Below, piece after piece: positions 18,158-26,105 of a stretch of DNA of 64,000 nucleotides. The DNA lies in assembly GCF_039541915.1 (NCBI RefSeq), contig NZ_BAABHD010000029.1, positions 372,001-436,000 of the forward strand, in the 5' to 3' direction. The translations under genes were made by a program, and so were the position numbers. This stretch comes from Nibrella saemangeumensis (GTDB lineage Bacteria > Bacteroidota > Bacteroidia > Cytophagales > Spirosomataceae). How positions within the stretch are numbered: position 1 is the first letter of the stretch; every line of letters begins with the position of its first letter. The notes beneath the pieces are model-generated. The model was not told the origin of the DNA. It saw only the letters and a list, made by a program, of their open reading frames with translations, and made no database searches.

Positions 18158-19006
18158 CTATACACCGGAGAAAATATGAAAGCCGCCATCAACGCAGATC
18201 ACCTCGCCACTGACAAACCGCGATGCATCGCTCAGCAGCCAGATCAGTGTTCCGATCAGTTCGTCTGGTTCGCCGAATCGCTTGTAGGGGGTATTGCGGA
18301 TTACGGCCTCACCCCTGGCGGTATACGTGCCGTCTTCGTTGGTGAGCAGCCGCCGGTTCTGGTGCGTGACAAAGAAGCCGGGGGCAATGGCATTCATGCG
18401 GATTTTGTCGCCGTACCGCTGCGCCAGCTCCACCGACATCCAGCGGGTAAAATTATCGACGGCCGCTTTAGCCATGGAGTACCCCAAAACCCGGGTAATA
18501 GCCGTCTGAGCCGCCATGGAAGAAATATTAACGATGCTGCCCCCCTTTTCGGTCAGGTGCCTGCCGAAGACGACAGTAGGCAGAATAGTGCCGTAGAGAT
18601 TAAGGTCGAATGCCTGCCTCAGCGCGGGCAGGTTTACCTGAAAAATATCCTGGTCGGGGCCAATAACTGCCTGCGGAATATTACCACCGGCTCCGTTGAC
18701 CAGCCCATCAATGCGGCCGTATGTTTGCAGCACTTCCTCGCAGGCCTGGTTCAGTTCGTCTTCATTAAGTACATCGGCCTGGATAAACAGGACATCGCCC
18801 CCTGCCTGGCGCAGCTGCTCCGTACGCTCCTCGCCCACTTCACGGTTGCGGCCCAGCAGCACAACGCGACCGCCGGCCTCGCAGATGCCCTGGCAAAACG
18901 ACCCACCCAGAATGCCGGTGCCCCCTGTTACTACAATTACTTTTTCGGTTAAACTGAAGAGGCTTGCAACCTGGTTACCTGACGTTTTTTCTGATAACTG
19001 ATTCAT
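18158..19006 (-). CDS. SDR oxidoreductase, D-mannonate oxidoreductase-like
   Basis: A 282-residue short-chain dehydrogenase. The cofactor loop TGGTGILGG is at 27-35, NGAGG at 104-108, and the catalytic residues are Ser162/Ser163, Tyr176 and Lys180 in the YSMAK motif. The long insertion GPDQDIFQVNLPALRQAFDL and the C-terminal GFHIFSGV resemble the SDR-type fructuronate reductases (D-mannonate oxidoreductases) of hexuronate catabolism. With the ExuT-like transporter downstream it would interconvert D-fructuronate and D-mannonate. No uxuA, uxaC or kdgK lies in the window, so the pathway is incomplete here. Confidence 0.82.
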   Translation of the reverse strand: MNQLSEKTSGNQVASLFSLTEKVIVVTGGTGILGGSFCQGICEAGGRVVLLGRNREVGEERTEQLRQAGGDVLFIQADVLNEDELNQACEEVLQTYGRIDGLVNGAGGNIPQAVIGPDQDIFQVNLPALRQAFDLNLYGTILPTVVFGRHLTEKGGSIVNISSMAAQTAITRVLGYSMAKAAVDNFTRWMSVELAQRYGDKIRMNAIAPGFFVTHQNRRLLTNEDGTYTARGEAVIRNTPYKRFGEPDELIGTLIWLLSDASRFVSGEVICVDGGFHIFSGV

Positions 19007-19011
19007 TGAAC

Positions 19012-19047
19012 GGACTGCTTATACTCAGTAAAGACAAAAAGCAGTCC
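19012..19047. promoter_or_regulatory. Hairpin upstream of the SDR gene
   Basis: Perfect 9-base arms (19012-19020 and 19039-19047) flank an 18-base loop immediately before the SDR start codon. No T-tract follows on the minus strand, so it is more likely an operator or leader hairpin than a terminator of the phytoene-desaturase-like gene upstream. Confidence 0.35.
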
Positions 19048-19090
19048 TACATACCTAAGTCAGGCTGAAGATTACTGATAATATCGTTTC

Positions 19091-20674
19091 TCAGTGTATG
19101 CCTTTTGCCACCAGATAGCCCGATGTGCCGGCCAATCCGGGACCAGGGTGCGTGGAGGCTCCAATGTGAAAAAGGTTGGCAAAGGGTGTTTCGTGCGGCA
19201 TCATCCGCTTAAACGGCCGCCAGATCAGAAACTGGTCAATGGTGCAGGCTCCTGAATAAATATCTCCGCCTACCATATTCGGATTCAGTTCGTTAAGCCG
19301 GGTAGGCGACATAATCAGCCGGTCAGTGATCTGCCGCCTGAATCCGGGAGCCACCGCTTCAATCTGGTCAATGATCCGGTCGGCATAGGCTTCGTTAACG
19401 TCATCAGTCCAGCCGTTGGTAATGGTAATCTGCCCGGCCGCATCACCGACGGGTACGTTGGGTACCGTCTGCGCCTGAACCGACAGAATCCACGTTCCCT
19501 GGGGACCACGGGAAGGATCTACTGCCATATGCTGCCCAAGCGTCAGCGTTGGCCAGTGTGGCAGGACCTGCCGGGATGCGTCAACACAGGATTGGCTTAA
19601 ACCGTCGAGCCCATCAGTAATGTGTATCACCCCCGCTTCTAGCAGGCGATCATCAGGCCAGTGTGGAGGAGCGTCGAGTGTCAGATGAATGACAAAATCG
19701 CCCCGACCATAGCGGTACTCCCGGGTTTCGCGACTGATAGCGGCCGGCACCAGGTCTTTGTGGATTAATTGGCCGTATAGCTGGGTAGGCGTTACGTTGG
19801 CCAGGACATAGTCGGCGCCAACCCGTTCGCCATTGACCAATACACCGGTTACTTTATCGTTTTCGACGGTAATCGAATCCACCTGGGCCCGGGTGAACAA
19901 TACCCCACCGTGATCCCGGATGATTTTTATCCAGGCTTCGGCCATGCGACTACCCCCGCCTTCGGGCATAGGCAGACCAACTTTCTCCAGCAATGAGAAA
20001 ACGACCTGAATCATTAGCGACGAGGTAGCATCATCGGGACTCTGACCCAGGTGTAACACCCACGGTGCCAGCAATGCTTTGGTCATTTCACCCTTAAAAT
20101 TCATATCCAGCCATATCCGCGCCGACCGCATGGCCATCCCCAGCAGTTCCAGTGAGTTGGACGGCCCCAATGAAAACATACCCTTCGTACCCAGTTTGAC
20201 CGCATCCCAGCCTCTGACATCACTGGTTAAGGTATTTATAACCAGGTCGGCGTACAATTCCTGAAATTCGTCGAGCAGTGTACCAAACAAATCGCCATCG
20301 CCGGGGGTATGCCGGTTGATTTCCTCAATAGTTCGCTGCCGGTCCGTATAAAAGAGTATGCTTCTGGCATCGCCGGCAGCGCGGCCCGGAACAATAGACG
20401 CCGTCGGAACCGGGGTATTCCGATAGCGCAATCCATGGGCCGTCAGGTCGTCTTTACATTCCTGATAAGCCGGTCCGGTCACAAACAAGGTATGATACGC
20501 GGAGAGCACATCGGTCCTGAAGCCGGGAAATACCGTTTCGTCCGTCAGGATATTACCACCGAGCCAGTGATTGCGTTCGAAAATGGCAACTTTCTTACCC
20601 TGTTTTGATAAAATGGCCCCGGCGGTGAGGGAGTTGATGCCGCTGCCAACAATGATTACGTCAAATGCTTTCAC
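19091..20674 (-). CDS. Phytoene-desaturase-like NAD(P)/FAD oxidoreductase
   Basis: A flavoprotein of about 527 residues if started at the GTG at 20674, which gives MKAFDVIIVGSGINSLTAG with the dinucleotide loop in the standard place. An ATG at 20752 would add 26 residues without family character. FERNHWLGGNILT follows, and the C terminus has the CrtI-family signature PHETPFANLFHIGASTHPGPGL. It resembles the CrtI/PYROXD2 group, so a carotenoid substrate cannot be assumed. No crtB or other carotenoid gene is adjacent. Confidence 0.8.
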   Translation of the reverse strand: MKAFDVIIVGSGINSLTAGAILSKQGKKVAIFERNHWLGGNILTDETVFPGFRTDVLSAYHTLFVTGPAYQECKDDLTAHGLRYRNTPVPTASIVPGRAAGDARSILFYTDRQRTIEEINRHTPGDGDLFGTLLDEFQELYADLVINTLTSDVRGWDAVKLGTKGMFSLGPSNSLELLGMAMRSARIWLDMNFKGEMTKALLAPWVLHLGQSPDDATSSLMIQVVFSLLEKVGLPMPEGGGSRMAEAWIKIIRDHGGVLFTRAQVDSITVENDKVTGVLVNGERVGADYVLANVTPTQLYGQLIHKDLVPAAISRETREYRYGRGDFVIHLTLDAPPHWPDDRLLEAGVIHITDGLDGLSQSCVDASRQVLPHWPTLTLGQHMAVDPSRGPQGTWILSVQAQTVPNVPVGDAAGQITITNGWTDDVNEAYADRIIDQIEAVAPGFRRQITDRLIMSPTRLNELNPNMVGGDIYSGACTIDQFLIWRPFKRMMPHETPFANLFHIGASTHPGPGLAGTSGYLVAKGIH

Positions 20675-20932
20675 AGATCTTGTCGCGTTGGAGATTTCCG
20701 GTATAACCCCTCCGGGTGTTGAGCATAGCGTTTTACCTATTAAGTGGCCCATACGGCCAGTCAGCCCAACGCAAAACCCCTTTTAGCCTATAGATTTATC
20801 GAAATTTTTTAAACAATTTTTCTGCTTCCACATATCGACATAACATCCTGAAAATCAAGACACAAAAAGCTGCACAAACAAAAGGTAAGCGAAAATCCTC
20901 ATCGCGCCCCTGAGTAATTAAGTCTTCATGTG

Positions 20933-20964
20933 TTTGGCCTGCCGGGATTCAGGGCCTACTTTTG
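20933..20964 (+). promoter_or_regulatory. Bacteroidota-type promoter for the NlpC/P60 gene
   Basis: TTTG at 20933-20936, a 20-base spacer and TACTTTTG at 20957-20964 match the Bacteroidota sigma consensus (TTTG, 19-21 bases, TAnnTTTG). Transcription would start near 20971, about 20 bases before the TTG start codon at 20992. Confidence 0.75.
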
Positions 20965-20991
20965 GGCACCGTAACTTGACTTAATCTATCA

Positions 20992-21453
20992 TTGAAGGCG
21001 AGAAAACTTCTCTTGTCAGCCTTTGCGGCTGTATGTTTGTCCGCGTCTATTCAGGCTAAGCCAACGACGCCCCACGTTACTAAATTTGCCCACAAGTATG
21101 TGTCTGTCCGCTACGTCTGGGGCGGCTCTACACCCAGGGGCTTCGACTGCTCCGGATTCACCAAATACTGCTTCCAGCGCTTCGGCATCCGGCTCCCGCG
21201 CGCCAGTTGGCAGCAGGGGAAAGTGGGAGTTTCGGTAAAAAAAGAAAAGGCCAGACCGGGTGATCTGATCTTTTTTCGGGGGAAGATCAATAAGGGAAAT
21301 CAGATTCAGCACGTAGGCATCGTCACAGAAGTAAAAAAAGGCCGCATCCGGTTCATCCACTCCATTACCCACAAAGGCGTCCGGTACGACTGGCTAAGTG
21401 TGAGTTATTACCAGAAGCGTCTGCTGGGTATTCGCCGGGTTATCAGGGCCTGA
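20992..21453 (+). CDS. NlpC/P60 family cell-wall peptidase, secreted
   Basis: A 153-residue murein endopeptidase-like protein. It must begin at the TTG at 20992: an in-frame stop lies at 20977-20979, the signal peptide (MKARKLLLSAFAAVCLSASIQA) starts there, and a good promoter lies just upstream. The papain-like triad is Cys53 in GFDCSGF, His107 in QHVGIV and His123 in FIHS. Such enzymes cleave peptide links in peptidoglycan stems. The short length, with no binding domain, is typical of Bacteroidota single-domain members. Confidence 0.88.
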   Translation: MKARKLLLSAFAAVCLSASIQAKPTTPHVTKFAHKYVSVRYVWGGSTPRGFDCSGFTKYCFQRFGIRLPRASWQQGKVGVSVKKEKARPGDLIFFRGKINKGNQIQHVGIVTEVKKGRIRFIHSITHKGVRYDWLSVSYYQKRLLGIRRVIRA

Positions 21454-21457
21454 TAGT

Positions 21458-22246
21458 TCAGGAGAGTGTCAGTGTGGTACCGGCCCCACCCTGTGTCACG
21501 GCCTGTACCACCTGATCGGCATGACAGATAATGACTTTAGTGACGCCATTGCGCAGGGCATTAAAGGCATTGTCGAGCTTGGGAATCATGCCTTTGTTGA
21601 TGACCCCGGCCGCTTTGTGCGTTTCGTACAGATCAGGGGTCAGCGAAGTAATTACACTGTCGTCGTTGGCCGGCTCCGACAACACACCTTTTTTCTCGAA
21701 GCAGTACACCAGCGTTACCGTGTTCTTGTGTGCCATATCGACGGCGATAGCCGAAGCCATGGTATCCGCGTTGGTGTTGAGCAGGTTACCTTCCTCATCA
21801 TACGTTAACGGCGCAAAAACAGGTACCAGTTTCTGACGCAGCATGTACTGAATCTGCCCGGAGTCAACTTCGACTATATCTCCCACAAAACCGTAGTCGA
21901 TTTCACCTACCGCCCGCTTCTTCGCCAGCACAGTACTGGCATCAGCGCCTGTCAGGCCGATGGCGTTAACCTCCAGCGCCTGTAGTTTCGCCACAATCTG
22001 CTTATTTACCAGGCCGCCATACACCATCGTCACGACATCAAGCATGGGCTGATCGGTGATGCGCCGGCCGTCGACCATGGTCGTAGGCACCCCCAGTTTG
22101 TCGGCCACTTGTGTCGCTACCTTGCCTCCTCCGTGAATCAGAATTTTGTGATCCCTGATCTGGGCGAAACTGGTCAGAAATTGTTTCAGGGCGTCGGGGT
22201 TGTCGATGACGTTTCCTCCGATCTTAATAACGGTCAGGTTATGCAT
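21458..22246 (-). CDS. argB: Acetylglutamate kinase (or N-succinylglutamate kinase)
   Basis: A 262-residue amino-acid kinase of arginine biosynthesis. It begins with the phosphate-binding KIGGNVIDN, then IHGGGKVATQVADKLG, and later ALTYDEEGNLLNTNADTMA, the substrate/ATP region. It is the last gene of argD-argF'-argB, 28 bases after argF'. Because the neighbouring carbamoyltransferase appears to take succinylated ornithine, the true acyl substrate may be N-succinylglutamate, as reported for Bacteroides; this is inference. Confidence 0.93.
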   Translation of the reverse strand: MHNLTVIKIGGNVIDNPDALKQFLTSFAQIRDHKILIHGGGKVATQVADKLGVPTTMVDGRRITDQPMLDVVTMVYGGLVNKQIVAKLQALEVNAIGLTGADASTVLAKKRAVGEIDYGFVGDIVEVDSGQIQYMLRQKLVPVFAPLTYDEEGNLLNTNADTMASAIAVDMAHKNTVTLVYCFEKKGVLSEPANDDSVITSLTPDLYETHKAAGVINKGMIPKLDNAFNALRNGVTKVIICHADQVVQAVTQGGAGTTLTLS

Positions 22247-22274
22247 AAAGGTGGTACGAAAGCCGGTTCAGTCG

Positions 22275-23222
22275 TTATAAATTTGTCAGGATCGTTTTCA
22301 AAACGGCCTGCGCCGACCACTCCCGGTTGGCAGCCTGCTCAATGACCAGCGACTGCGGGCTGTCCAGTACCTCATCGGTTACTTTCATGTTCCGTCGCAC
22401 GGGCAGGCAGTGCATAAACTTACCGTTGTCGGTCAATTGCAATTTTTCCATGGTCATCATCCAGGACGGGTCCTGCGTCAGCACCTGTCCGTAGTGCGTG
22501 TACGACGACCAGTTTTTGCCGTAAATGAAATCGGCACCTTCAAAGGCCTCCTCCTGGTTGTGCGTTACGCAGGCGTTACCAACAAAGGCTGGTGCCAGCT
22601 CGTACCCTTCCGGATGCGTCACGACCAGGTCAACATCGATGCGATTCATCCACTCGCAGAATGAGTTTGCCACGGCCTGCGGCAGCGGTTTAAAGTGGGG
22701 CAGCCAGGTCAGTACCACCTTCGGCCGCCGTTTCACTTTGAACTCTTCGATGGTGATGCAGTCGGCCAGCGATTGCAGCGGATGGCGGGTAGCCGATTCG
22801 AGGTTGACGATAGGAACGCCCGCGTATTTCTGAAATTGGGTCATCACCTGCTCCCGGTAGTCTTTTTCCCGATCTTTCAGTTCAGCAAACGCCCGGATGC
22901 CAATCATGTCACAGTAACGGCCAATCACGGCCGCTGCTTCTTTGACGTGTTCGGCTTTATCGGCGTTCATGACGGTACCCTCTTCCATCTCCAGCCCCCA
23001 GCTGTCCTGCCCAACGTTCATGATCATGACGTTCATGCCGAGGTTCTGAGCCGCTTTCTGGGTGCTAAGCCGGGTGCGAAGGCTGGAGTTGAAGAAGATC
23101 AGACCAATGGTCTTGTTCTTTCCCAGCGCCTGATCGGCAAAGGGATTCTTTTTGACAGAGAGCCCCTCCTGGATGAGGGCGTTCAGATCGGTGACGTCGG
23201 AAAGTGAAATGAAGTTGGTCAT
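22275..23222 (-). CDS. argF': N-succinylornithine/N-acetylornithine carbamoyltransferase
   Basis: A 315-residue transcarbamylase that makes N-acyl-citrulline. The ATG at 23222 (TNFISLSDV) is favoured over a TTG 12 bases upstream. The carbamoyl-phosphate motif is SSLRTR at 46-51, HPLQSLAD is the second signature, and HCLPVRRN is the C-terminal loop. The stretch N86-ADKAEH-92 places alanine at residue 90. As I recall it, proline at this position marks Bacteroides N-succinylornithine enzymes and glutamate marks Xanthomonas N-acetylornithine enzymes. It lies between argD and argB. Confidence 0.92.
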   Translation of the reverse strand: MTNFISLSDVTDLNALIQEGLSVKKNPFADQALGKNKTIGLIFFNSSLRTRLSTQKAAQNLGMNVMIMNVGQDSWGLEMEEGTVMNADKAEHVKEAAAVIGRYCDMIGIRAFAELKDREKDYREQVMTQFQKYAGVPIVNLESATRHPLQSLADCITIEEFKVKRRPKVVLTWLPHFKPLPQAVANSFCEWMNRIDVDLVVTHPEGYELAPAFVGNACVTHNQEEAFEGADFIYGKNWSSYTHYGQVLTQDPSWMMTMEKLQLTDNGKFMHCLPVRRNMKVTDEVLDSPQSLVIEQAANREWSAQAVLKTILTNL

Positions 23223-23279
23223 TGTATACAGCAAAGGCGCAAAGAAACAGATGACATGTGACTGGGTTAACGGGTTAAT

Positions 23280-24413
23280 TTAAAGAGTAACCTTTACCTC
23301 TTTGCTCAATGCCTCCAGAAACAAATCAGCCTCCTCATTCCCGATAGCCAGTGAAGGCAGGAGCCGGATTGTATTTTTACCCGCCACGCCCGTAAAGATA
23401 TGATGCTCAAACAACAGCGTGTTCCGCAACGTCTCCACCGGGAAATCATACTCAATGCCAATCATCAGTCCCCGGCCCCGCAGTTCTTTATAACCGCCAA
23501 GCTGCCCGATACCATCCATCAGGTAGTTACCCATCCGGGTGGCATTCTCCATCAGGTTCTCATCCCTCATAATATCCAGCACCGCAATAGCCGCCGTACA
23601 GGCCAGGTGATTGCCGCCGAAGGTAGTCCCCAGCAGCCCGTAGCTGGCTTTAAATTTCGGTGAAATCAGCACGCCACCAATCGGAAAACCATTACCCATG
23701 CCTTTGGCCATCGTGATCAGATCCGGCTCAATGCCGCTGAACTGGTGCGAAAAGAACCGCCCCGACCGGCCATAGCCACACTGCACCCCATCCAGAATCA
23801 GCACCGCCCCGGTCTGGTCACAGCGCTGCCGCAGCATTTGAAGAAAAGCATCGGTAGCTACATGAATACCACCCACGCCCTGAATACCTTCAATAATTAC
23901 CGCGCAGGTCTGATCGGTAATAGCTGCTCTGGCCGCTTCTACATCGTTATAGGGCAGGAACGTCACATGCTGATTAAAGTTGACCGGCGCAACAATGGCC
24001 GGGTTGTCGGTAGCCGCTACCGCCCCGGCGGTACGGCCGTGAAAGCCTTTGCGAAAAGCGACGACCTGCGTCCGGCCAGTATGAAACGACGCCAGCTTCA
24101 GCGCATTTTCGTTGGCTTCGGCACCGGAGTTGCACAGGAACAGGGCAAAATCAGGATACCCCGATAGCGATCCCAGTTTGTCGGCCAGTTCCTGCTGCTG
24201 CGGAATGTGAACCGAGTTGGAGTAGAAAGAAATCCGGTTTAGCTGCTCCGTCAGCGCCTGTACGTAATGAGGATGTGTATGGCCGACGGAGATGACGGCA
24301 TGGCCTCCGTAGAGATCCAGATACCGGTCGCCTTTGCTGTCCCACAGATAACTCCCTGACGCCCTTACCGGCTCAATATCGTACAGCGGATATACATTAA
24401 ATAATTGTGACAT
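23280..24413 (-). CDS. argD: Acetylornithine/succinylornithine aminotransferase
   Basis: A 377-residue class III PLP-dependent aminotransferase. It has FLCNSGAEANENALKLA (cofactor phosphate loop), GFHGRTAGA, and the PLP-binding lysine in LITMAKGMGNGFPIGG. It makes the N-acylated ornithine used by the carbamoyltransferase gene 57 bases downstream. It is the first gene of the argD-argF'-argB set in the window. argC and argG, often upstream of it in Bacteroidota, are absent here. A one-mismatch -7 box is seen upstream on the minus strand, but no convincing -33 element. Confidence 0.93.
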   Translation of the reverse strand: MSQLFNVYPLYDIEPVRASGSYLWDSKGDRYLDLYGGHAVISVGHTHPHYVQALTEQLNRISFYSNSVHIPQQQELADKLGSLSGYPDFALFLCNSGAEANENALKLASFHTGRTQVVAFRKGFHGRTAGAVAATDNPAIVAPVNFNQHVTFLPYNDVEAARAAITDQTCAVIIEGIQGVGGIHVATDAFLQMLRQRCDQTGAVLILDGVQCGYGRSGRFFSHQFSGIEPDLITMAKGMGNGFPIGGVLISPKFKASYGLLGTTFGGNHLACTAAIAVLDIMRDENLMENATRMGNYLMDGIGQLGGYKELRGRGLMIGIEYDFPVETLRNTLLFEHHIFTGVAGKNTIRLLPSLAIGNEEADLFLEALSKEVKVTL

Positions 24414-24583
24414 GCGTTACGTAGCTTTCGCCGTTTAAAAAGATGGCAGCGACTGTCGAATAATGTTGCAAGTTTAGTCAATAACCCGCAATTAGGTTGT
24501 TCAAAAACGAAAAAAGAGGCCATACAGCCTCTGTCGGTATTTCAGTTTTCGGTGTCGGCGTAACCCCAGTGTCTGATTCCTGG

Positions 24584-25321
24584 TCATTGCGGTTCAACTC
24601 TCCTCAAAAATTCCTGAATAGCCTGAGTGGTTTCTGCCGGCTGCTCAATCATACCCAGGTGTCCGGAGTTTTCCAGGACCAGCGTCTCAGCATCGGCCGG
24701 CATATCGAACAACGCCTGGCTTTTATCAAACGGCACCAGGTTATCCTGCCGTCCAACAATCAGCAGTACCGGATAGCGGGCGTTTTTCAACACATGCGTC
24801 CGGTCAGGACGGCTGCGGATCGCTTTGATACCGGCAACCAGAGCCTCAGCCGGTATCGCACTGCTTTTGTTGACCAGTTGACGAAGCGTATCGGCCATCC
24901 GTTCCTGATTCGAGTCGGCAAACATCTTAGGCACGACATCCTCAATAAAGGCCCGACTACCTTCGTTTTCCAGTTTCTCAATTGCCTGCTGCCGTTTAGC
25001 TTTCCGGTCTTCATCGTCGGCAAACGCCGTCGAATGAAACAGCCCAAGGCCCAGCAGCATCTCGGGATGAGCGTCGGCAAACGCCAGGGCAATATACCCG
25101 CCCATGGAATGACCAATCAGGACACATTGCTTACCCCCCGCCCCCATCAGCAGACTATACAACTCTTCGGCATAGGCTTCAACGGTGTCGTGACTGGTCA
25201 GCCCGGAAAAATCCGGCTTGATGATGGGGTATTCAGAAGACAGAACGGCGTAGAGGCCGTCCCAGAGGGAAGCATCTACGCCGTGTCCGTGAATCAATAC
25301 CAGTACTGGTTTGTCCGGCAT
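24584..25321 (-). CDS. Alpha/beta hydrolase
   Basis: A 245-residue soluble hydrolase. HGHG at residues 11-14 forms the oxyanion region, and the nucleophile elbow GHSMGG gives Ser72. The acid is likely Asp in VGRQDNLVP and the base His in NSGHLGMIEQP. Helical cap residues lie between about 115 and 170. There is no export signal. It is 12 bases downstream of the lipoprotein gene and could share its transcript. A long open frame on the opposite strand (24497-25885) is judged a shadow. Confidence 0.85.
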   Translation of the reverse strand: MPDKPVLVLIHGHGVDASLWDGLYAVLSSEYPIIKPDFSGLTSHDTVEAYAEELYSLLMGAGGKQCVLIGHSMGGYIALAFADAHPEMLLGLGLFHSTAFADDEDRKAKRQQAIEKLENEGSRAFIEDVVPKMFADSNQERMADTLRQLVNKSSAIPAEALVAGIKAIRSRPDRTHVLKNARYPVLLIVGRQDNLVPFDKSQALFDMPADAETLVLENSGHLGMIEQPAETTQAIQEFLRRVEPQ

Positions 25322-25333
25322 ACGCTTAGGTCG

Positions 25334-25933
25334 CTAAGCCATATTGATCAGACCCAGTACGATAAATACAACGCCCGCTACACCGGCAATGGTCGACAGC
25401 CACCACAGACCCGGAATCAGCGCCAGTACGATTGCCGCAAGCAGCAGAATCAGACCAATACGGATGTTAGAGTTCAGTGCGTTGGTCGCATCCGGGCCCA
25501 TTTTGTCTTTGATCTTCTTGTCGATCTTCTTCAGCAGCATCTTCTCCACCATATTCAACTTTTGGGGAGCGTTGGTTGCTGTTGGCGACAGGGCCTGTTT
25601 CTCAGCGGCTACGGCCAGCAGGTTTTGTACCTTTGCCATCCGCTTTTCCAGCTTCTTACTGGCAACGGCTTTATTCTCTACCGACGCCAGCGCTTCAGGC
25701 TGGACTGCGACAGGCTGTACTACCTCGGCCTGTACCGGAGCAGCGACCGTAGCCGATTCCGTTACCTGGGCAACCTGTACCTCAGCCTGCACCGGAGCAG
25801 CCACGGCTTCTACTTTCTGCGCGTGGAAGTTCTCGTGCTGTGTTCTCTGGAACGTAGCGTACGGACGGCTGCAGGCACTCAGTAAAGCGGCTGTGGCGAG
25901 AGCAAAAAAAGCATTCTTAGTCAAGGTTCTCAT
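25334..25933 (-). CDS. Lipoprotein with Ala/Val/Gln-rich linker and C-terminal membrane segments
   Basis: A protein of about 199 residues from the ATG at 25933, chosen because it gives a clean lipoprotein signal (MRTLTKNAFFALATAALLSAC, Cys21). Residues 35-85 are rich in Ala, Val, Pro and Gln with repeated VQAEV/PVQAE units. A charged helix (KKLEKRMAKVQNLL) and a lysine-rich KIDKKIKDKM segment follow, and the last 45 residues form two hydrophobic stretches (IGLILLLAAIVLALIPG and IAGVAGVVFIVLGLIN). I do not recognise the family. Similar tail segments occur in small Bacteroidota membrane proteins. Confidence 0.65.
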   Translation of the reverse strand: MRTLTKNAFFALATAALLSACSRPYATFQRTQHENFHAQKVEAVAAPVQAEVQVAQVTESATVAAPVQAEVVQPVAVQPEALASVENKAVASKKLEKRMAKVQNLLAVAAEKQALSPTATNAPQKLNMVEKMLLKKIDKKIKDKMGPDATNALNSNIRIGLILLLAAIVLALIPGLWWLSTIAGVAGVVFIVLGLINMA

Positions 25934-26034
25934 GCTACACATGGTTTTTTGGTTGGACATTGGTTTTTTGCATGAACGCCTAAACATACACTTTGTTAGA
26001 AACAAATGAAAAAAACAGATAAAAATCTGAGCCA

Positions 26035-26072
26035 ATGAAAAAGCCTACCTGTATGCAGGTAGGCTTTTTCAT
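26035..26072. terminator. Bidirectional hairpin terminator after clpX
   Basis: A perfect 17-base inverted repeat (26035-26051 and 26056-26072) with a 4-base loop. The A/T-rich ends of the arms provide T-tracts in both directions. It lies 34 bases past the clpX stop codon on the minus strand. Confidence 0.85.
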
Positions 26073-26105
26073 CTTCTTTCGGTATTTACCTGATCAAACT
26101 TTCAG

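Noticed and set aside
24497..25885. 462-codon open frame on the plus strand
   Set aside because: It runs antisense to a clear alpha/beta hydrolase and a lipoprotein gene, shows low-complexity Gln/His/Arg-rich translation and no family motif. It is a shadow of real genes.
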